Source of the DNA: Lepidurus packardi | Taxonomy: Eukaryota > Arthropoda > Branchiopoda > Notostraca > Triopsidae | Direction of reading: 5' to 3' | Length of the DNA stretch: 64,000 nt | Assembly: GCA_023053545.1 (NCBI GenBank) | Contig: JAKZAN010000006.1 | Location: 5,027,001 to 5,091,000, forward strand | In this document: piece after piece, positions 1 through 10,168 of the stretch | How positions within the stretch are numbered: position 1 is the stretch's first letter | Layout of the letters: each line of letters opens with the position of its first letter | Made by a program: the position numbers and the translations under genes | Notes under the pieces: model-generated | Databases searched by the model: none | The model's input: only the letters and a program-made list of their open reading frames with translations | Told to the model about the DNA's origin: nothing

Positions 1-869
1 GAAAATTCAAATAACAATTACCAAGTGGGGCAGGCAAAAGGTGAAAAAGAATAACCCAGCGGCATCTTGATTGAGCTTGTCCAGCCCAAATTTCACAAAA
101 TCCTCCGTTTTAGACGTTAAAAAAGGCCTACACGCCCAAACGTTTGAATGAAATTTCGCACTGAAAACACGCACAAAATCCACAAATTAATGCTTATAAA
201 TGAACAGGAATCTTGTTCGTAACTGCAGACAGACAAAGTTACGTAAATTCAGCTAAAAACACAACTATTCTGTATATAAAGTTATGCAGAACAATAGTTT
301 CTGTCTGGACATGTAGCTTGTTCGACTTTGCGAGCGCGACTGAGGCTCAGTGGGACAAAGCGCCGCTTGCGGCCGTTACAGTAACGCGCACTTTTTGATC
401 CAACTTGAGAGAATTTGATACACTTGATCGAGTTTGATACACCTTGATCGCAGTTGATAACACCTTGATAACAGCTAGTACACACCCAATCCATCTTTTT
501 TTCCAATGTATAATAAATTAGTACAGCATGAGCGCCATCTGTGATTTTAGGGTCAAAGAAGGGGTGATTTTGAATGTAAACAAGACTAATTATGGTGATT
601 ATTTTGTGTATGCATATTACGCAGCCAGATTGCTACTCCTGAGTCGTAAATATTTTCGCGAAGAAGCACATTCTTATCTTCCATTCATGCATTACGCCGG
701 GTGTTCCGTGGAGAGGAACTAACTAGCGACTACAAATCTCTGAAAACAACAATGGATTTTTGAATTCATGTTTGGTAATCTCTTGTACGAGTCCAACATA
801 AAAAAACAGCAACTGATGTGTAGGAAAGAATGCACAATTAAATGTAATAGAGGTTACGAATGGTTTCCG
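1..869. other. Gene-free 3' flank of the adhesion GPCR
   Basis: I see no convincing coding exon here; the short open frames lack splice context and family resemblance. Around 400-475 there is a small three-copy repeat of about 21 bp built on TTTGATACACCTTGATCG, each copy slightly different. The rest is AT-rich and includes the 3' untranslated region of the minus-strand gene whose stop codon is at 870. Confidence 0.6.
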
Positions 870-3800
870 TTAGAGATATGACATTTCATGCTGGGAATAA
901 TTTTGTTGTCGTGGTCTGTTTTTAAGCTCGGCGATGGCCCGCGAGTGAACCGTGGGTCTTAAAGCAGCCTCAGAGGTGGCGCCACAAGCACGGGTAGTCG
1001 GTGGTTTGCTAAGTTTTGCTTGGTCCAGAATCTTTTCTCGGGCTTTGTCTCGATCACTTTTTCCTTCGATGAAGTTCTGCCACACTTCTTGGGCCTTTGC
1101 TCCCTGGGCTATGAAATGCAAGAAAATGGCAAAACCTTGCAGCGAAGTGAAGCTGCAAAAGAGGTAGCTGAAAAAGGTCCGTGCCTCACCGATGGCTAGC
1201 AATCCAAAAATCCACGACAAGCCCATGATGAAGAAAATTACGACGGCAGTGTAAAGTGTGAAGGAGGGTTTGCTCTGGGTACTTCTGATGGTCGACTTGG
1301 TACAACGCATTTTGACAATGATGAGAGTATACAAGGCTAGGTTGATCAAACCAATCAAAGAAAGAAATGGTAATAAGGCATAGTGAAAGCCCTGAGGCTT
1401 CAACCAGCAGTACTTGTTGCGATTCTTGTAGTAATACAGTTCCCTGTTGCATACCACCAGTGCGATTACGGGTACCAAGGGTGCTAGCCAAGCGAATAAG
1501 AAAGCCTTTAACACGAAGTTTGAGGTCGTAGAGCCCAAAACTCGCAGGAAGAGTGAGTAGTGGCAGTAAGCTTCCACCAGCATCCAGAAGAAGACGACCA
1601 GGATCAAGTAGTGGAGGAACCCCGCGATAAATAAACAAACATGGGCATCGCTGGTCTGCTCAAAGGCTCCCAAGAAGGTGGACAACAGCAAAGCTAAAGC
1701 TAGTGAGAGGTGAAAGATAACGTGATGGCCGTAATATCCCAGTTTGGGTTGTCTCCACTTGGAGAAGAACGCATAAGTAGCTATGACACCAATACACCCT
1801 ATAATTGAAAACCCGCACCCAATTTTGGTCCAGATGTCCAGAATCGAATCGTGGATAGTAAGTTCGTAGTCATCGTAGATAAAGAGAGTCGTGAAGCATG
1901 ACAGGTGGTTGCACTGGCAATGATTCAAGCCACTCACGTTGCCCTGGTACGAGCAACCTTGGGTGGACCAGCCTCCATGCCCGGTATTGACTTTGAAACT
2001 CCAGAAAACGCATACAATGTGATTGGTTGAATTACTTGTGTTAACTGCTCGAAAAGGTCGGAAGTAGATATTCACCACCTCCGAGAGATTGTAAACAGGT
2101 CCGCCGCCAACCGCCACCTGTACCATGGCGCTGTTCGCAGTATAACTGCCGGTTGGGAGCATGTCATGATCATCGTTTGTAGCGTTTGGACTGTAGACCT
2201 TGGCGTGCGTTTTGTTAGCGGCGACTGCAGCGTCGGCCAAACGTATATTAGCGTGATACACGAAGGCGATTTGCGATGTATTTACCCGGTTTAATATCAA
2301 GGAGGAGACGTTAAGTACCACCGAAACGTCATGATGGTGATAGTCAGTTACGTCAGGCGATGTACTGCGGATGATGCTAATGTTCGCTACGGTGTCATTC
2401 AATTCACCCAAGTTTGAAGAGTTGGCAGTGAACAGGAAAGGTGACGATCCTTCAAGTTTAGCGGTGTTGCCCCGTAGTGACGAAGCCATTAACGTAGAAT
2501 TGCTTGCATTGGTACTAATAAGAATCTCCTCAATGCCCAACAAGAGATGGGTCGATACGTTTGGTAACCTCTGTGCACTAGCTATTGTATCAGTGTCGAC
2601 ATTGAGTACCTTTCAATAGAAACCAAGCGCATTACGGCCCCACTGCAAACGAGACAAACACCCTGAATACGATAGCTTTTGGATTACCTGTTGGATTATG
2701 CTAGCTGTCTGCTCGACGTTCGTTTGGGAAAACTCGGTTTCTTTTCTCGAAGCATTCGCGAAGATTAACGCGGCTAGTTGAACATCGGCTACGACGGGGT
2801 GCCACACACTGGTAATTTGTTGCAGCTCGGCCAATGCAGACGTAGCGTTTGGTTGAGTTTCTGTCAAATTCAAAAGCCGCGACGTGGATTGGGAAGGGCT
2901 CGCACAGATAAAGTTACTTGACAAGTTTACCAATTGCCCTTCTGCGTTCCAAGCCTAGGTATATAAAGCACAGAACACAGCATAACAAATCTTAACTAAC
3001 CAAAAAATCTCAATCCCAATCACCAATTATATCAATTCCGCAAAAAAAATCTTAAAACTTTAAAATAAATGCGTTAAAACAAATGCGTTATTTAAAAGTT
3101 CCTTTTAATCAAATGACTTTTTTCTCCATATAATATACCTGGTACGAAAACCTGTGTAACACAATAAGAAATAGTCAATAAAGAAGAGGCAACGAGCTAT
3201 GCTCAAGCCCCTATTAAATTGGAAACAAAACACAGCATATTTGGAACGAAAGTTAAATTCAAGTAACTTACCTGTATTGGCCCCCAATAAGGTACACGAT
3301 TAACGTCGCGGAGACATGTCCGCTGTACCAAAGAACGATTTTCATATACACAACCTTCTCGAGATGACGTCGTCCTGTCGTAAGGTGTTTCGACCCACGA
3401 TAAGTTGCGCAATGGACGTCCCTCTTGTAGGGTCGTCATGGAATTTTCTGCATGGCAGACGTTGGAAGAGCAGTTCTATGCATAAAGTTGGAAAAAGCTA
3501 GAATCGCAGTAATTTCTGATAGCAATGTTCTTACTTGTTCTTCTGAGAAAGGTTCCACCCACTGAGCTCCAAAAACGGTTGACCTACTAGTAGTAGGTCG
3601 AACCTGTAGTAGGCTACTACAGGTTCGAGTCACAGGATTGTTGTATTCATCAAGGCAAATCTCCGCAGGTTTGACACCCGTCCAGCTTGGTTGGACTCTT
3701 TGTCCAACTCCCCCAGCCCAGAAGTACGACGCACTCCTTTCCAGGGGACACAGATCCAGTGCGAAGAATTGTGCCCCAGTCAAAATACCGTCTCTAGTAC

Positions 3801-5715
3801 GGTTTACGAAGAAACTGATGGCTTCCAGTGTGTTCCTTGTAAAAGGCGACTGCTTAGTGGAACTGCCACTCAGGAGTGCGTTGAGTGACTCGATCTCCTT
3901 CTCGTAGTAAATCATATTTTGCAGGTCTCTGCCCTTGAAAGTTTCACTTAAGATGTTGGCAGTGATGAAAAATTCAGAACCGATCTGTTCAAAAGTGGTA
4001 TCGACATACGATAGGTTGAAGGCTCCAGGGTCATTGTTAATCTCCTTTACGAGCTATACATAGAAAGGCTTAAAATCAATTCTCTAAATATATCTTTAGT
4101 AAGAAATTGCCTCTTCTATCGGCTGCTCGTAGTCTAAAGATGAAGTAGAAAAAGCGGCGTTGCGAACCCTAATGAGCAAGCCCAGTTTGCGCATAGATGG
4201 ATTAGCTACTTGAATCTCTTGCGAACGGTTACCGTAAAAGGACCCCAAGTACCTTACTTCACATGCGTATTTGGTGAATTCTGTGTACAGTACAGGAATA
4301 GTCTAGAACAGTGCAGAGAAACTTGGTAACCAAAAGACATGTTGGCTCACAGGCTTCCGTATAGCTCAGCTTGTTACACCCAAGCTATAATTGCATTTCG
4401 ATTTTCATGTCTCAATTCAGTGAAGACAGAAAGTACCAAAGTGAAATTAAAAACTGTGGCGTCTTACTTATGAACAGTGCATATATTACTGCCAAGAGGT
4501 TTTGTACCTCTTGTGCTTTTCACGTAAAAAATTACTTCGGATTTAAGCTATACGGGAGCCGTATTATCCAGTTGGTTTTACCTTGCTGTGGTCACCACGT
4601 TTGCCTTCATAAATGCGACTGTAAGCGCCCTCTAGTATCCAGACGATCTTGAAAGGCCTGTCTTTCTGGTCGTCGTATGCGTCTTTAAATTTGGCTGCGC
4701 AGCGAAGACCTTCAGTCCCTGATTTCGGTCCGGCTATTTTTTGAATCTCAATGTCGATTACTTGTTTCAGAGGCAGCCCTTGTAACATAAGAGGAAGTTA
4801 TTCGTATTGCGACGAAACTGCTTCAACATTTTACTTAGTTTCTGCTGTGTTTCATTGAAGTTATCGCTATCTGTGATACACATGAATGGGAGTGCAATGT
4901 TGCATTCATAACCCTGAGTTTCGTTGATACCTACTAAACGTTCAGAAAGCCAAGTATAAAGACCAGCGGCGAAGCAGTGCTCCCCTCTGGCCAAGTGACG
5001 AAGAACTGCATCACTCGTTCCCCCATAATAAGCGACTAAATGAGGTGTGTCATTAGTAAACAGTTTGAGCATTTCGATAAATTTGAGGTGATCACAAGGT
5101 GAATCCAAATATTCGCTGAAATAATGCCCTCTGCCAGCCTCCCAATAAAAAGAGGTCCAAATCGTCACATCGGTTTTCTTCCTAGCCAGACTTCTGTCCT
5201 ATACATTTTTAAGTGTAAACTAGGTACGGAATGAAACTTTGGTCGTACCCCAAACCCAAAAGTAGACGGCAAGATTCCACCTAACGCACTACAGCTCTCA
5301 GAAGCATCAAGCCAGTTCTTTCGTCTTGATGATATATAGATGCACTTGCCCACGCCATCTTTGCAATGCCACTGATCCTCTGGCCTGTCGAGAAGTGGTA
5401 TCTCGTCAAGTTCCGTAGGCAATTGACGTGGTAATCTTGGTCGATCGAATGGGTTAATGAGATAACGGGACGAAAGCTTCCAAGTTGTTGTGAATCCATC
5501 CTAGATCAAAGTGGCCCTTTTATAACCTTTCAAAGGACTTCCTCTGTTGATTTCAGGTAATTTCAGAACATCTTTTCTACCTTGGCTGGTGATGTCCCTT
5601 TTGCTTCAGATTCCACATGCTGACCCAAATCAGAGTTTTTGAATAAGGTAACACAGACAATACCACAACACAAAAGGTAATACAGCCAACAGAAAAGACG
5701 TGAACTGGCTTCCAT
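870..5715 (-). CDS. Adhesion G-protein-coupled receptor with C-type lectin, hormone-receptor-like, GAIN/GPS and 7TM regions
   Basis: Nine exons, read right to left: 5581-5715, 5249-5500, 4835-5198, 4582-4778, 4111-4302, 3535-4053, 3272-3475, 2688-2954, 870-2570. All phases match, giving about 1276 residues. The start ATG at 5715 opens a signal peptide (LFCWLYYLLCCGIVCV). Exons 2-3 carry a C-type lectin fold (WLDASESCSALGG, WTSFYW, YECNIALPFMC). Exons 6-7 hold two Cys/Trp modules resembling hormone-receptor domains. Exon 8 and the start of exon 9 look like a GAIN domain, rich in N-glycosylation sites. The GPS motif lies near residues 897-935 with cleavage expected in HL/S (CQCNHLSCF). Seven hydrophobic helices follow, then a polar cytoplasmic tail. 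The intron 4054-4110 appears to use a GC donor. Family knowledge predicts self-cleavage and a tethered agonist; the ligand is unknown. The class is sure; exons 4-5 are the least certain. Confidence 0.9.
3581..3628. repeat. Two adjacent perfect inverted repeats inside a coding exon
   Basis: Positions 3581-3599 form an 8-bp arm, 3-nt loop palindrome (GACCTACT/AGTAGGTC). Positions 3598-3628 form a 15-bp perfect palindrome with a one-base centre (TCGAACCTGTAGTAG/CTACTACAGGTTCGA). Both lie within exon 6 of the adhesion GPCR and are translated in frame. Confidence 0.9.
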
Positions 5716-6426
5716 TGCCAATCAATTGGGAAAAACTGATCTACGCTTACGAAAACTACCCACTGGGATGTCACTTTCTTTCTAACGCCCTTCCCGAAAC
5801 TCTACTTCACCCAAGGAAACAAAACGCTCGGAAAGAAATCAGCCCGCAATCATTGTTATGTAAAAAAAATTGGTACAATTACTATCTAATCTTCTGGTTT
5901 CCTTCTGGGGTTGATTCGTCTCGTAGACAATATGCCCCAGTACGCGTTTTCAAAGGAGGAAAACTGTACAGAAAAAAATAAAACTTGGCCAAAAACGAAG
6001 TGGAAGTGGTTAGATTCCGTTGCACAGATTATCAAAACGTAATTTTGCAGCAAAACATTACCCGTAGCTTAAGCATAAACTGGATGACTCATCTTTTGGT
6101 ATCCGCTATGATTGCCTCATCATCAGTGATTATCATCATCCGTGCGGTGAGCACAAAACCAAGGAACTAAACGGGCGAAAATAGATTTTCGATGTTGGGT
6201 TATTTCCTAAAAGGCAGCGCAAACATGGCAATGTGTACCTTCCACAAATTGTTTATGGCTCTTTTATTGACCAACCATCTTTTTAAAACAAAGAAGAGAA
6301 AAGGATTGGGTTATATAATGTACATTTCTTTCCAATTTTCTAATGGTCATAGTTCCCCCGGTTCCATCTAGCGGACACAGATTGGCTGGTCCAATGTAAA
6401 GATCACTTTTATCACATTCTCTTGAG

Positions 6427-6720
6427 TTACGATGATCCCGCATGGGCCTTTGTAGTACAGTAGTTATCACGTTCAACTATAATGCAACGTGGATACCGCC
6501 TTCGACTAGAATTACCTGCATTTCCAGAAGATATCAGAAATTCCGAGGTTTCTACCTCAACGTCAGCGTCCCATTCTCCGTTCCAATATTGTTTGTAAAC
6601 CTTACCGTTTCAAAACTTTACGATATTCCTCGTTCCTCAGTTCAACTTACCAAAGAAAGCCATCATAGCATCAAACCCAGGATCATCGTCTCGATAGATG
6701 GCGGTAACTTCCCTGTTTGC
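6427..6720 (-). CDS. Two tentative terminal exons of an unrecognised small gene
   Basis: Reading leftwards, an exon at 6651-6720 begins after a good acceptor (ACTTCAG) and ends at a GTAAGT donor in phase 1. A second exon at 6427-6515 follows a GGAAATGCAG acceptor in matching phase and ends in TAA at 6427. The joined peptide contains YRDDDPGFDAMMAFFG and then RRRYPRCIIVERDNYC. A minus-strand AATAAA lies at 6263-6268, a plausible poly(A) signal. I do not recognise the product. An upstream exon ending in phase 0 would be needed; open stretches near 6780-6840 and 7200-7348 are candidates, but I could not join them. It may also be a broken gene. Confidence 0.3.
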
Positions 6721-7540
6721 CTGAAGTAGTCATACTATCTTCCAACAGATGGCGCGGCAAAAGCCGAAGTTCTCCCTTGACACTTTTAAAGATCTGACAG
6801 AGCTAATGAGTTTAGGAAACACTTTAGGATATATGTCACTTCAGGAAGTTTGAAGCTATGAATACGTTGCTTCCAAGGCAGTCAGTCGTTCACGAACAAA
6901 AGATTCACTTGAAAGACTGCTGGAACAAAAAAAGTCGTAAAAACTTAATTCATCATAACACCTTTTCTTCAAAGGAAGGTAACCTTGACCTGCTGCAGAT
7001 CTAGGTTAATTTCAAGACGGTTTTTATTTTCCTTTCCTTAAAGCTTTCACTTTTTAATTCTTTTACCTCCATTAATTTAAAAAAAGTGCAAATTTATGAA
7101 GGTACAACTTGCCAAAGTGAGATAGCCAAATTATCTTACATGGTGTTAGCTACATTATTGGCAAAAAAAAACTTCGCAAAAAATGTTTTATGTTTCTTAT
7201 CCTTGTTATTGTGATAAAGTAATTTGCGTTTTCCAAGGAATTCCGAATATGGAACAGCTGTGATTCTTTTTACTACACTATAAAACTGGAGAAGACTTTC
7301 CTCGATATCACAGTCTACTAAAGTGATCTTATAAGGAACTGTGTACACTGTTCTTCAAAACGGGTCAAATCCGTTTTGTCAAAGTGTTCAAGAAAACTGA
7401 CGAATTTCGCAAGTAACCTGTCAAAAACTAACCATGGTGAGTTAAACCCTGAAACAATATGTATAATTCAAGAAAGTGTCAAATTTAATTACAAGTTAAG
7501 ACTATTTTATAACTTACGTTTTTTCCTATTTTATTTAATT
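6721..7540. other. Intergenic, AT-rich, no firm gene
   Basis: The minus strand is open from 7348 to 7136 and reads like protein near its start (VDCDIEESLLQFYSVV), but then becomes Lys/Phe-rich low complexity. I found no splice sites that tie it to the exons at 6427-6720. Confidence 0.4.
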
Positions 7541-8100
7541 ATAAATTTTATTTAATTCTTTAGTAATTTTACTAAATTTTACTAGATTTTTTGGTAAAAT
7601 TATAAAATTTTACTAAATTTTTTGGTAAAATTTTATTAAATTTTACTAAAATTTTTGGTAAAATTTTAGAAAATTTTACTAAATTTTTTGGTAAAATTTT
7701 ATAAAATTTTACTAATTTTTTTGATAAAATTTTATTAAATTTTACTAAATTTTTTGGTAAAATTTTATAAAATTTTACTAAATTTTTTGGTATAATTTTA
7801 TAAAATTTTATTAAATTTTTTGGTAAAATTTATTTAATTTTACTCAATTTTTTGGTAAAATTTTATTAGATTTTACTAAATTTTTTGGTAAAAGTTTATT
7901 AAATTTTACCAAATTTTTGGGTAAAATTTTATTATATTTTAACTAAATTTTTTGTAGAATTTTATTAAATTTTACTAAATTTTTTGGTAAAATTTTATTA
8001 AATTTTACTAAATTGTTTGGTAAAATTTTATTAAATTTTACTAAATTTTTTGGTAAAATTTCATTAAATTTCATTAAATTTTACTAAATTTTACTCCAAA
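7541..8100. repeat. AT-rich minisatellite, about 33-bp unit
   Basis: About 15-17 tandem copies of a unit containing TTTTTTGGTAAAATTTTA followed by a variant of TTAAATTTTACTAAA. Most copies are 31-33 bp long with scattered substitutions. The array stops about 100 bp before the start codon of the glycosyltransferase at 8202, so it occupies that gene's upstream region. Confidence 0.95.
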
Positions 8101-8201
8101 TTTATTTTATACATTTCAAGGTACTTTTTGTCTAATTTCTTAAAAAAAAATTCCATAACATTCTATAAAATCCGTAAATTTTCTAGTTACATGCTCTTGA
8201 C

Positions 8202-9533
8202 ATGGTGAGGATTTCGGCAATGCTTCAAATTGGGGCGCGAAAATTAACAAGATGGCTACTGAGACCGGATCTTCTTGCGTTCGCGGTTCTTGTGCTGCTC
8301 TTAATGAACGTTTTTGGGTACTTTGGACATTTACTAGAAAGGAAATACGACTCCAACTTCTCCTACCCTCTCAATATGGACCTAGTGCCTGTAATCCAAA
8401 GTCTAAGAAGTGGTGAAACCCCTCAGGTCCAGCCAATCAACCTGAAGTACAATATTTCTTTCATTTGGCCAAATTCTAATCGATGTCAGACGCCCGGCAA
8501 CTCCCAAGAACCTTACCATCTAGTCCTGGTTACGAAGTCAGACATCTCCAATACAAGACAGCGGAACGCCATCAGGAATACCTGGGGCCAAGAAAATACC
8601 CTCCCCGGTATCCGCATCAAGCACGTGTTCCTAGTAGGTACCCGACCTTGGGAGCCCGAACTGCAGAAGCTAGTTAAAACCGAGCAGCAGCAGTACGCAG
8701 ACTTGGTACAAGGAGACTTCTGGGACACGTACTATAACAAGACGTACCAGACCATGATGAGCTTGAAGTGGGTGGCCGAGTACTGCTCCAATACCCAATA
8801 CGTCCTCTTAGTGGATGACAACATGTACGTTTCGGTCCGTAACCTGCTCCGCTTCCTGCAAAACCCTTGGAACTACCCTGGGTACTTAGCAGAGGGTCGG
8901 GTCCATGCAGAACTGTCCAGGAATGCTGCTAACGAGTTGGGGAGCTTAGTACCACTTCAGGGAGGCAGTCCATCACCGCGGATCAGCCCAGAACTACGGC
9001 CGCTTTCCTTCCCACGTGGACTAAAAGCCTTAAACAAGGCTACCAAACGGTCGAACGTACTCCAAGCCCAGAAATTGTCCCGAAGGACTCGGTCCTTACA
9101 AGAATGGAATCGTTACAACAGTAATGAGTTTGCTTTATCACAAGACACACGTTTATACAGCGGATGTGTGTTGCCCTCGGCAGTACCTTTAAGGCAACGG
9201 TTCAGAGATTGGTACGTCTCCTTGAAAGAGTATCCGTACAACCGGTGGCCGCCGTATATCGCCGGTGGCGCCATCCTACTCTCCGGTGACACACTGTTGG
9301 ATATGTACTACACAAGTTTCTACACTAAAGCTCTTCGTTTCGATGACATTTACCTAGGAATCTTAGGCAAGAAGGCCGGAATTGAACCTTATCATTGCAA
9401 AGAGTTTTGTTACTCGAAGAAAGCCTATAGATCCTGCAAAGATTATCAATATGTTATTGCGGCTCATGGGTACCAAAATTCTGAGGAATTAATTCGAGTT
9501 TGGAGAGAACAAAGGTCAGCCGGTTTTGCTTAG
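8202..9533 (+). CDS. brn: Brainiac-like beta-1,3-glycosyltransferase (GT31)
   Basis: Single exon, 443 residues. A short cytoplasmic start is followed by one membrane anchor (LLAFAVLVLLLMNVFGYF, about residues 24-42), as in type II Golgi enzymes. GT31 motifs follow: RQRNAIRNTWG, HVFLVG, a DxD-region reading VDDNMYVS, then WPPYIAGGAILLSG, RFDDIYLGILGKKAGIEP and a C-terminus ending in ELIRVWREQRSAG. The C-terminal half resembles arthropod Brainiac, which adds beta-1,3-GlcNAc to mannosyl-glucosylceramide; that specificity is an inference. Two oddities: the usual DDD is DDN, and about 100 basic, Ser/Arg-rich residues (about 235-330) are inserted before the acceptor-side motif, making it longer than typical Brainiac. 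An AATAAA signal is at 9650-9655. Confidence 0.85.
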   Translation: MVRISAMLQIGARKLTRWLLRPDLLAFAVLVLLLMNVFGYFGHLLERKYDSNFSYPLNMDLVPVIQSLRSGETPQVQPINLKYNISFIWPNSNRCQTPGNSQEPYHLVLVTKSDISNTRQRNAIRNTWGQENTLPGIRIKHVFLVGTRPWEPELQKLVKTEQQQYADLVQGDFWDTYYNKTYQTMMSLKWVAEYCSNTQYVLLVDDNMYVSVRNLLRFLQNPWNYPGYLAEGRVHAELSRNAANELGSLVPLQGGSPSPRISPELRPLSFPRGLKALNKATKRSNVLQAQKLSRRTRSLQEWNRYNSNEFALSQDTRLYSGCVLPSAVPLRQRFRDWYVSLKEYPYNRWPPYIAGGAILLSGDTLLDMYYTSFYTKALRFDDIYLGILGKKAGIEPYHCKEFCYSKKAYRSCKDYQYVIAAHGYQNSEELIRVWREQRSAGFA

Positions 9534-9628
9534 TTGTTGGAATCAATATTTGTCTTTTTTTTATAGAAATATTATTGTCTTATGCTGTCAGTAAATGAGC
9601 TGGAAAGTAATCCGTAATTGAGCTCTTT

Positions 9629-10168
9629 GAGTTATATTTGGATGTAAATAATAAAGTTTAATTTCGAATTGAATTCATTGAATTGCATTAATTAATCGAT
9701 TAAATCTAAAACGCTTATTAATTAAATTTTGAACATCGATTATTATTATTATGTTTATAATATTATTATTATATTTATAATTGTAGTCTGTTAAATTTGA
9801 AAGAAAGATAATTATTTTGAAAAAATAGTTATTTATACTATTTTAAAATAGTATAAATAGTTTAATATTAAAAATAAATAATATTAAAAATAACGTAATA
9901 TTTTAACAGTTATTTTGAGTTATTTTTGGATGTAAATAATAAAGTTTAATTTCGAATCGAATTCATTGAATTGCATTAATTAATCGATTAAATATAAATC
10001 GTTTATTAATTAAATTTTGAACATCGATTATTATTATTATATTTATAATATTATTATTATATTTATAATATTATTAATATATTTATAATATTATTATTAT
10101 ATTTATAATATTATTATTATATTTATAATTGTAGTCTGTTAAATTTGAAAGAAAGATAATTATTTTGA
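9629..10168. repeat. Tandem duplication of an AT-rich segment downstream of the GT31 gene
   Basis: Copy A (9629-9820) and copy B (9917-10168) share the run from GAGTTATNTTTGGATG to AATTATTTTGA. Copy B is longer because an internal TTATTATTATATTTATAATA run has expanded. Each copy carries AATAAA, so the GT31 gene has a duplicated poly(A) signal. Confidence 0.9.

Noticed and set aside
2613-2615. In-frame TGA just upstream of the 7TM exon, suggesting a pseudogene
   Set aside because: It lies inside the intron 2571-2687, bounded by CAG/GTAATC and a TGCACAG acceptor.
3436-3439. Apparent stop/restart in the Cys-rich part of the adhesion GPCR
   Set aside because: A GTAAGA donor at 3534 and CATAG acceptor at 3476 give a 59-nt phase-0 intron that removes the stop.
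5165-5168. Apparent frameshift in the C-type lectin domain, where two frames overlap by four bases
   Set aside because: A 50-nt intron at 5199-5248 with GTAC donor and TATAG acceptor joins the frames in phase 0, so no frameshift is needed.
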